Shown here: positions 14,284 through 19,147 of the stretch, in pieces | Layout: the number at the start of each line of letters is the position of its first letter | Position numbering within the stretch: the stretch's first letter is position 1 | DNA from: Microbacteriaceae bacterium | GTDB lineage: Bacteria; Actinomycetota; Actinomycetes; Actinomycetales; Microbacteriaceae | Assembly (NCBI GenBank): GCA_022701925.1 | Contig: JAKONM010000265.1 | Location: 1-19,147, forward strand | Length of the DNA: 19,147 nucleotides | Direction: 5' to 3' | Position numbers and translations under genes: made by a program | The notes under the pieces: model-generated | Database searches by the model: none | Seen by the model: only the letters and a program-made list of their open reading frames with translations | What the model was told of the DNA's origin: nothing

Positions 14284-15542
14284 TGGTCGCCACGCAGACC
14301 GCGACGCCGGTCGCGTCGTCCGGCCCGCGCAGCTTCGAGTACCGGGCGCGCAACCGCAGCGGCAAGCTGGTGCGCGGCAACGTCGAGCTGCCCAACGAGG
14401 CCGCCGTCGTCCTGAAGCTGAACGGCATGGGCCTGTCGCCGGTCAGCATCGTCGAGAAGGCGGCCGGCACCGGCCTGAACCGCGAGATCAACATCGGCTT
14501 CCTCGCGAAGCGGATCAAGATCACGGACCTCGCGGTGATGACGCGGCAGCTCGCCACGATGACCGCGTCGGGCCTCGCGCTGCTGCGCGCGGTCTCGGTG
14601 GTCGCCGATCAGACCGAGAACGAGAAGCTGAAGACCCTGCTGCAGGACGTCGGCCGCGACATCGAGACGGGCAGCTCGTTCTCCGACGCCCTGGCGAAGC
14701 ATCGTGACGTGCCGCTGATCATGGTCAGCATGCTGCGCGCCGGCGAGGCGGGCGGCTTCCTGGACATCGCGCTCGCCGCGGTCGCGACGACCTTCGAGAA
14801 GGAGGCGAAGCTGCGATCGACGGTCAAGTCGGCCATGACCTACCCGATCGCGGTCCTCATCATCGCGGTGCTCGCGGTCGTCGCGATGCTGCTGTTCATC
14901 GTCCCGATCTTCAAGGACATGTTCGAGGGGCTGGGCAGCAAGCTGCCGGCGCCCACCCAGTTCCTGGTCGACCTGTCGAACAACATGGTCTGGCTGCTGC
15001 CGACGGCCATCGTGCTCTCGATCGCGGCGACCTCGTTCTACCGGGCGAAGAAGGACACGGAGGCCTTCCGTCGCATCGTCCATCCGCTGCTGCTGAAGGT
15101 GCCGGTGTTCGGCGGCCTGCTGACGAAGGTCGCGGTGTCGCGGTTCAGTCGCAACCTCGCGAACATGACCTCCGCCGGCGTGCCCCTGCTGCGGGCGCTG
15201 CAGATCGTGGGGCAGGCCTCCGGCAACTGGGTGATTGAGCAGACCGCAGGCCGCGTCGCGGAGTCGGTGCGCCTGGGCGGCTCGATGGCCGAGCCGCTGT
15301 CGAACGAGAAGATCTTCCCGACGATGGTCGTGCAGATGGTGGCGGTGGGGGAGGAGTCCGGCTCCGTCGACACCATGCTCGAGAAGGTCGCGGACTTCTA
15401 CGACGAGGAGATCGACACCACCGCGGCTGCGCTCACCAGCCTCATCGAGCCGATCATGATCGTCGTGCTCGGCAGCCTGGTCGGCGGCATGGTCGTCGCC
15501 CTCTACATGCCCATCTTCAGCGTGGCGTCCGCCGTCCACTGA
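14283..15542 (+). CDS. pilC: Type IV pilus inner-membrane platform protein PilC
   Basis: PilC (GspF family) is the membrane platform on which pilins are assembled and which the ATPases turn. The 419-residue product has an N-terminal FEYRARNRSGKLVRGNVE segment and two homologous cytoplasmic GspF domains: TDLAVMTRQLATMTASGLAL at about 80-99, and the second beginning around VAVSRFSRNLANMTSAGVPL. Each is followed by membrane helices, including AVLIIAVLAVVAMLLFIVPI and a C-terminal IMIVVLGSLVGGMVVALYMP. Length is as usual (about 400-410). The ATG at 14283 overlaps the pilT stop (TGATG), so pilT and pilC are translationally coupled. A long perfect stem-loop follows the stop codon. Confidence 0.94.
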   Translation: MVATQTATPVASSGPRSFEYRARNRSGKLVRGNVELPNEAAVVLKLNGMGLSPVSIVEKAAGTGLNREINIGFLAKRIKITDLAVMTRQLATMTASGLALLRAVSVVADQTENEKLKTLLQDVGRDIETGSSFSDALAKHRDVPLIMVSMLRAGEAGGFLDIALAAVATTFEKEAKLRSTVKSAMTYPIAVLIIAVLAVVAMLLFIVPIFKDMFEGLGSKLPAPTQFLVDLSNNMVWLLPTAIVLSIAATSFYRAKKDTEAFRRIVHPLLLKVPVFGGLLTKVAVSRFSRNLANMTSAGVPLLRALQIVGQASGNWVIEQTAGRVAESVRLGGSMAEPLSNEKIFPTMVVQMVAVGEESGSVDTMLEKVADFYDEEIDTTAAALTSLIEPIMIVVLGSLVGGMVVALYMPIFSVASAVH

Positions 15543-15551
15543 GCCCGTCCT

Positions 15552-15587
15552 CGTCGTCCCCGGCACCCGTGCGTGCCGGGGACGACG
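15552..15587 (+). terminator. 15-bp perfect stem-loop between pilC and the first pilin
   Basis: CGTCGTCCCCGGCAC (15552-15566) pairs without mismatch with GTGCCGGGGACGACG (15573-15587) around a six-base loop. It is the strongest simple hairpin in the window. It has no T-tract, so it may be a full terminator, a partial one, or a 3' stabiliser of the pilB-pilT-pilC message that lets pilin levels differ from machinery levels. The pilin ribosome site AGGAGG follows 15 bases later. Confidence 0.55.
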
Positions 15588-15612
15588 CACGTCCGACCCG
15601 CAGGAGGCATCC

Positions 15613-16065
15613 GTGACGTGGACGGATCGCGCCCGCCGTCGTCCGCGACGGGACGCCGGCTTCTCATTGATCGAGCTGATCGTGGTGGTGGTGGTGATCG
15701 GGGTGCTGGCGGCGATCGCCGTGCCGGTCTTCGCAGGCATTCGCGACGGGGCCAGGGAGGCGGCTACCCGGTCCGATCTCGCGCATGCGAAGGAGGCCCT
15801 GGTCGCCTATCGCATCGGTCACGCCGACGCGGTGCCCGCTTCGGTCTCCGACGACGCCGCCGGCACGGTGGACGCGGGCGACCTGCGCCTCGATGCATTC
15901 GGCTGGTCGAAGAGCCCCACGACCGTCTCGCTCACCTACTCGGGCGGGGGTGCGCTCGTGTTCTGCGTCGACGGGCGGAGCGCGACCGGCGCCCGGTTCC
16001 GCATCTCGGCCGACACCGCCGTCGCATCGGGCACCTGCGCGCAGCTGCTGGCCGCACGCCCTTGA
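15613..16065 (+). CDS. Type IV pilin, minor or alternative subunit
   Basis: This is a 150-residue prepilin. The short basic leader ends in DAG, and prepilin peptidase would cut after Gly16 to give FSLIELIVVVVVIGVLAAIA, with Phe+1 and the Glu+5 needed for assembly. The mature protein is 134 residues: N-terminal helix, then a small globular part with SVSDDAAGT, FGWSKS, and two cysteines (Cys118 and Cys142) that probably form the C-terminal disulfide loop. It is a clear paralogue of the next gene, with the same cysteine spacing. Start GTG 15613 has an excellent AGGAGG (15602-15607). Which of the two is the main fibre subunit is not certain. This one follows a strong hairpin and has no separate AT-rich promoter region, so I favour the lesser role. 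Confidence 0.9.
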   Translation: MTWTDRARRRPRRDAGFSLIELIVVVVVIGVLAAIAVPVFAGIRDGAREAATRSDLAHAKEALVAYRIGHADAVPASVSDDAAGTVDAGDLRLDAFGWSKSPTTVSLTYSGGGALVFCVDGRSATGARFRISADTAVASGTCAQLLAARP

Positions 16066-16111
16066 CGACCGGCCCGGGGCCTCGATGGCGGCGTCCGGGT
16101 CGTGCTCGGCA

Positions 16112-16137
16112 GTGCTCGTGCCACCTGGGACGAGCAC
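16112..16137 (+). terminator. Stem-loop after the first pilin gene
   Basis: GTGCTCGT (16112-16119) pairs perfectly with ACGAGCAC (16130-16137); within the 10-base loop CC and GG can add two more pairs. It starts 47 bases after the pilin stop codon. A second weaker inverted repeat, ACCCC/GGGGT, follows at 16167-16183. There is no T-tract. It is a plausible transcript end isolating the first pilin from the second. Confidence 0.4.
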
Positions 16138-16299
16138 CGGGTGCACCTCGGGCGCGAACTTCGATGACCCCTGCAGTGGGGGTGTCCGCCTCCCGTGTCC
16201 CGGGCTACCCCCGCTCCATCCTGTTCGCACGGGACGCCACAGCGAGTGCAGCGATGCGAATGCGAGTGCACGACCCGTCGAATGGGGTGAATTCATTCA

Positions 16300-16330
16300 T
16301 TGAACACCCCCGCTCGGGGTCTGCTATTCA
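16300..16330 (+). promoter_or_regulatory. Candidate promoter of the major pilin with a palindrome between -35 and -10
   Basis: The 356-bp gap 16066-16421 holds no credible gene but turns strikingly AT-rich from about 16280. TTGAAC (16300-16305) resembles a -35, and TGcTATTCA (16322-16330) resembles an extended -10, with a 19-base spacer that is slightly long. Between them lies the inverted repeat ACCCC-cgctc-GGGGT (16306-16320), in an operator-like place. The 10-mer ACCCCCGCTC recurs at 16207-16216. A second -10-like TAGTTT is at 16345-16350. The predicted 5' leader of about 85 bases contains the hairpin ACCGG/CCGGT (16363-16378) and GGTGG/CCACC (16376-16390). Confidence 0.4.
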
Positions 16331-16421
16331 ATTCATCGGCGCAATAGTTTTCTTCTTGTCGCACCGGCCCTGCCCGGTGGGAATTCCACCACTCCACTTC
16401 CTGAATGGAAAACAACCCGTC

Positions 16422-16907
16422 ATGTCCATCACCACCGCCCTCGAGGCCCGCCGCGACGCTCTGCGCGAGCGCGAGGCCGGCTTCACGCTGATCGAGCTCC
16501 TCGTCGTCGTGATCATCATCGGCATCCTCGCCGCGATCGCGATCCCGATCTACCTCGGCGTCACGAACGGCGCCAAGGACTCGGCCACCAAGTCCGACCT
16601 GACCAACGCGAAGACCGCGGTCACCGGCTACGCCGTCGCCAACAACGGCCTGATCCCCGCGACGGTCTCCGATGACGCCGCCGGCACGCCGACCGGCGCG
16701 TCGGGCGCGGTCCTCACGCCGCTGAGCACCTACGGCTGGTCGAAGAGCAACAACACCACGTCCCTCACCTACCGCGTCAACGGCACCGGCACTGCGGCCA
16801 CGTGGTGCATCGACGGCGTCAGCTCCACGACGGGCGCTTTCCGCATCTCGATGAACACCTCGGTCGCCACCGGCACCTGCACCGCGCTGGGCACCGGCGC
16901 CTACTGA
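16422..16907 (+). CDS. Type IV pilin, probable major subunit (PilA-like)
   Basis: The prepilin has 161 residues. A 20-residue leader ends in REAG, the prepilin peptidase cuts after Gly20, and the mature chain starts FTLIELLVVVIIIGILAAIA with Glu+5. The 141-residue mature protein has a helix followed by a Thr/Ser/Gly/Asn-rich globular domain with TVSDDAAGT, YGWSKSN and a probable disulfide between Cys129 and Cys153. It is paralogous to the pilin just upstream, but its N-terminal segment is closer to the consensus and it has its own AT-rich leader, which is why I call it the major pilin. The ATG at 16422 has only a weak GGAA ribosome site (16407-16410). A strong stem-loop follows the stop, as expected for a highly expressed gene isolated from the genes behind it. 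Confidence 0.92.
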   Translation: MSITTALEARRDALREREAGFTLIELLVVVIIIGILAAIAIPIYLGVTNGAKDSATKSDLTNAKTAVTGYAVANNGLIPATVSDDAAGTPTGASGAVLTPLSTYGWSKSNNTTSLTYRVNGTGTAATWCIDGVSSTTGAFRISMNTSVATGTCTALGTGAY

Positions 16908-16923
16908 TCCGCATGAGCGAGCA

Positions 16924-16951
16924 GGGCGGTCGGGTGCACACCCGGCCGCCC
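16924..16951 (+). terminator. Strong stem-loop after the major pilin
   Basis: Positions 16924-16936 pair with 16939-16951 (GGGCGG.CGGGTG against CACCCG.CCGCCC) with a single U-G wobble, followed by TT. The tight centre opens to a loop of about four bases. Located 17 bases after the pilin stop and 47 bases before the next gene, it probably ends or reduces transcription so that minor pilins are made at lower levels. There is no long T-tract. Confidence 0.55.
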
Positions 16952-16997
16952 TTCCCGCGGATCACCCACCTGAGCTTCTTTCGACGCGGAGGACGAG

Positions 16998-18305
16998 ATG
17001 CTGCAGCGAACCCGGCGTGATGAGGGCTTCACCCTCATCGAGGTCATGGTCGCGCTCCTCGTCTTCGGCATCCTCGCCACCGGCGTCGTCGCCGCGGCGA
17101 ACAACATCATCCGGATGACCGGCGACAACCGCGCGCGCGCCACCGCCGCGAACCTGGCCGCGCAGGACATCGACCTGGCGCGAGCGCAGGCCGACCCCTT
17201 CAAGGTGACGGCGAACAAGCAGACCATCCCGGTCAGCGGACGCGACTACACGGTCGTCCGCACCATCTCGTGGATCTCGTCCGCCGGCGCCGACATCGGC
17301 TGCAACAGCTCGACCAACCTCTTCTACCTGCGCGTGAACGTGCGCGTGACGTGGCCCGGCATGCTCGGCTCCACTGCCGCCGTGCAGGACGACACGATCA
17401 TGGCGCCGAACGGCCGCATCAGCGACACCGGATCCGGGTCCATCGCCGTGTCCGTCACCGGCGTCGACGCGAAGCCGCAGTCGGGCGTCACGGTCACCAT
17501 CACCCCGACCTCCGGCGGCAAGACGCTGACGACCCAGCCCAAGGCCACCGGTGCCGACGGCTGCACCTACGCGAACCAGGTCGCCCCCGGCACCTACGAG
17601 GTCGCGATCAGCAAGACCGGCTGGATCGACGACTCCCAGGTGCAGAGCCCGAAGAAGAGCGTCGTCGTCGTGGCGGGCGGCACGCAGTCGGCGACCTTCC
17701 AGTACGACCAGGCGGCGACGTACAACGTCGCCTACACCACCGGTCCCGCCGGCTCCGTCTACGCCGCCCGGCCCAACTCGTTCGACACCAACTTCCTCAG
17801 CACCAGCGGCACGTACACCGTGACCACCGCGCCCGCCTCGCTGAAGCTGCACCCCTGGCCCAGCGGCTACTCCGTGGTCGTGGGCCGCATGGGCAGCGGC
17901 GCGACGACCTGCGCCTCGCTCGATCCCGCGGCCTGGTCCGCCGACGGCGCGCTCGGGTCGGGCGTCCGCACGCCGGTCGCGACGACGCCGGGCGGCACGG
18001 CCTCGGTGAACGCTCCCATGGGCGTGGTCCAGGTCACGGCGCCCATCGGCCGCTCCATCACCGTCACCTCCGCCACGCCGCAGGGCGCGGGGAACCCCGG
18101 CTGCTCGGTGACCGGCGTCACCTACGCCTACTCCGTCGGCACCGCGAGCGTGCCGGTGAACGTCTCCGTCCCCTACGGCAGCTGGACCGTCAAGATCGGC
18201 GGCGTCAACGCGACCGCGAGCCAGGTCAAGGTGCTGACGAACACCGCCGGCGGCGGGGTCGCCGCGGACGGCACCGTCACCCTCGACCCGAGGCCCGCAC
18301 GATGA
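16998..18305 (+). CDS. PilV-like minor pilin with Ig-like/carboxypeptidase-regulatory-like domains
   Basis: The 435-residue prepilin is about three times the size of a normal minor pilin. The leader MLQRTRRDEG ends at Gly10, and the mature N-terminus FTLIEVMVALLVFGILATGV has Glu+5 and the PilV/GspI-like EVMVALLVFGI pattern. Residues about 35-140 form a typical pilin head. From about 148 to 235 there is a beta-rich domain with the pattern VSVTGVDAKPQSGVTVTITP, then VAPGTYEVAISKTGW, resembling carboxypeptidase-regulatory or PEGA-type Ig folds. Two more beta-rich stretches follow to the end (about 240-330 and 330-430). Such domains suit a pilus-tip or surface-binding role, which is inference. 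ATG 16998 has GGAGGA (16988-16993). Its stop overlaps the next start (ATGA). Confidence 0.82.
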   Translation: MLQRTRRDEGFTLIEVMVALLVFGILATGVVAAANNIIRMTGDNRARATAANLAAQDIDLARAQADPFKVTANKQTIPVSGRDYTVVRTISWISSAGADIGCNSSTNLFYLRVNVRVTWPGMLGSTAAVQDDTIMAPNGRISDTGSGSIAVSVTGVDAKPQSGVTVTITPTSGGKTLTTQPKATGADGCTYANQVAPGTYEVAISKTGWIDDSQVQSPKKSVVVVAGGTQSATFQYDQAATYNVAYTTGPAGSVYAARPNSFDTNFLSTSGTYTVTTAPASLKLHPWPSGYSVVVGRMGSGATTCASLDPAAWSADGALGSGVRTPVATTPGGTASVNAPMGVVQVTAPIGRSITVTSATPQGAGNPGCSVTGVTYAYSVGTASVPVNVSVPYGSWTVKIGGVNATASQVKVLTNTAGGGVAADGTVTLDPRPAR

Positions 18306-19147
18306 AGGCCCTGCGCGATCGCGTCGGGCTGGACCGCCTCGCCGATGCCGACGACCAGGGATTCAGCCTGATCGAGCTGCTGGTCACGATGCTCGTGACC
18401 GGCATCGTCCTGGCGATGGTCGGCACGTTCTTCACCAACATCGCCCGGCTGACGACCTGGTCGAGCAGGGACCGGGACGCGACCGGCCAGGCGACTCTGG
18501 CGCTCGACTCGCTGCGCGCGGTCGTCCGCGTCGCGGCCGACAACCCGACCTCGGGCACGACCACGGACCCCGCCATCACCGCGGCCTCGACGACGTCGAT
18601 GACCATCACGGCCTACTCGAACACCTCCTCGGTCGCCGCCTCGACCGCCCCCACGCGCAGCACCTTCTCGCTCGACGCGAATGGCTTCCTCACCGAGACG
18701 CGCCAGCTGGGCGCCAAGAACGCAGCTGGCTACTGGGCCTTCACCGGTGCGACCACGACGCGCCGGGTCGCCGGTCCCTTCTCCCTCACGCCGGTGACCC
18801 CGTTCTTCACCTACCTCGACGGCAGCGGCGCCGTGATCGCCGGCAACCCGCTGACGCTCGCGCAGCGGCAGAGCATCACCTTCGTGCGGGTCACGGCCAC
18901 CGTGAACTCCGCGGCGCAGGACGGCTCGGCGAACCCGGTCGTGATGACCAGCTCGATGGGCATGCCGAACCTCTCCCGCGACGTCTCGAGCACGGTGGTC
19001 ATCCCCACCCTGCCGACTCCCACCCCGACTCCCACGCCGACTCCGACTCCGACTCCGACTCCGACTCCGACTCCGACGCCGACGCCCAAGCCGACTCCGA
19101 CTCCGACTCCGACGCCGACGCCGACCCCGACCCCGACCCCGACGCCG
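18302..19147 (+). CDS. PilW-like minor pilin with Pro-Thr repeat tail (partial, runs off window)
   Basis: The frame is open from ATG 18302 to the end of the window (282 codons, no stop). The leader ends in DDQG, and the prepilin peptidase cuts after Gly20. The mature start FSLIELLVTMLVTGIVLAMV has Glu+5 and the LLVTMLVTGI pattern of PilW/GspJ-type minor pilins. The head domain (about 45-235) is Thr/Ser/Ala-rich. From residue 238 (19013) to the window end the protein is an uninterrupted Pro-Thr alternation with a single Lys interruption, a cell-wall-spanning or spacer-like stretch normally seen in Gram-positive secreted or wall proteins. What follows the repeat is outside the window. The ATGA overlap with the previous gene implies coupled translation. 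Confidence 0.85.
   Translation, partial: MKALRDRVGLDRLADADDQGFSLIELLVTMLVTGIVLAMVGTFFTNIARLTTWSSRDRDATGQATLALDSLRAVVRVAADNPTSGTTTDPAITAASTTSMTITAYSNTSSVAASTAPTRSTFSLDANGFLTETRQLGAKNAAGYWAFTGATTTRRVAGPFSLTPVTPFFTYLDGSGAVIAGNPLTLAQRQSITFVRVTATVNSAAQDGSANPVVMTSSMGMPNLSRDVSSTVVIPTLPTPTPTPTPTPTPTPTPTPTPTPTPKPTPTPTPTPTPTPTPTPTP
19013..19147 (+). repeat. Hexanucleotide (CCGACN) tract coding Pro-Thr repeats
   Basis: The tract consists of six-base units coding Pro-Thr. CCGACT is repeated perfectly six times at 19037-19072, and the remaining units vary only at third codon positions (CCGACG, CCGACC), with one CCCAAG unit (Pro-Lys). Because the unit is a multiple of three, slippage would change the length of the tail without a frameshift. 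The tract continues beyond the window. Confidence 0.9.

Noticed and set aside
16066..16300. A gene in the gap between the two pilins
   Set aside because: Frames here, on both strands, are Arg/Pro/Ser-rich shadows without ribosome sites; the stretch holds only inverted repeats.
15573..16907. 444-residue frame ending in the major pilin
   Set aside because: The part before 16422 is Arg/Gly-rich sequence in the wrong frame over the first pilin and the intergenic gap. The prepilin leader requires a start close to the cleavage site, so the ATG at 16422 is used.
16914..17020. Small ORF (35 residues) between the major pilin and the PilV-like gene
   Set aside because: It lies over the stem-loop and runs into the next gene in another frame, has no ribosome site and no protein-like character.
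18811..19089. Minus-strand Gly-Val repeat protein opposite the Pro-Thr tract
   Set aside because: It is the mirror image of the CCGACN repeat, which is explained by the plus-strand pilin reading frame.
19013..19147. CRISPR or satellite array
   Set aside because: The repeat unit is six bases, without spacers, and is in frame with an open coding sequence.

Overview
The window reads as chromosomal DNA of a motile, very GC-rich actinobacterium. The evidence is the strong G/C bias at third codon positions, frequent GTG starts, GTGA/ATGA stop-start overlaps, flagellar export genes typical of bacteria, a CsrA, and a PilB/PilT/PilC type IV pilus system. A Micrococcales / Microbacteriaceae-type host (Curtobacterium-like) is my best guess. 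It is an inference from gene content, not something the sequence proves.

Layout. (1) Positions 1-3019 hold the flagellar export gate genes fliP-fliQ-fliR-flhB, tightly packed and co-directional, after the last codons of an upstream gene (probably fliO). (2) Positions 3020-4209 interrupt this set: a roughly 100-bp palindromic repeat, then a minus-strand gene for a Tat/lipoprotein intradiol dioxygenase, then a palindrome-rich divergent leader. (3) Positions 4210-8068 resume the flagellar set with flhA, an overlapping FlhF-like gene whose nucleotide-binding motif is missing, a 145-bp double-hairpin palindromic element, and csrA with a long C-terminal tail. (4) Positions 8069-11506 are a small accessory island: a TetR regulator with a perfect palindrome at its start, facing two tandem paralogous serine peptidases of the proline iminopeptidase (S33) type, which are translationally coupled on the minus strand. 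(5) Position 11507 to the end is a type IV pilus operon: extension ATPase pilB, retraction ATPase pilT, platform protein pilC, two paralogous pilins, a large PilV-like minor pilin with Ig-like repeats, and a PilW-like minor pilin that runs off the window in a Pro-Thr repeat.

How it fits together. FliP/Q/R, FlhB and FlhA form the export gate that secretes rod, hook and filament subunits. CsrA is the usual post-transcriptional brake on flagellin and may reach other surface genes. The pilus genes encode assembly (PilB), retraction (PilT) and the inner-membrane platform (PilC), followed by the fibre subunits. Strong stem-loops after pilC, after the first pilin and after the second pilin divide the pilus operon into segments. 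An AT-rich leader before the second pilin suggests it is the major, separately promoted subunit. The two motility machines therefore sit almost side by side, separated by about 3.4 kb of unrelated metabolic genes.

No tRNA, rRNA, CRISPR array, transposase or integrase was seen. The most interesting points are the two structured palindromic elements, the P-loop-less FlhF-like protein, the structured pilin leader, and the two elaborated minor pilins.
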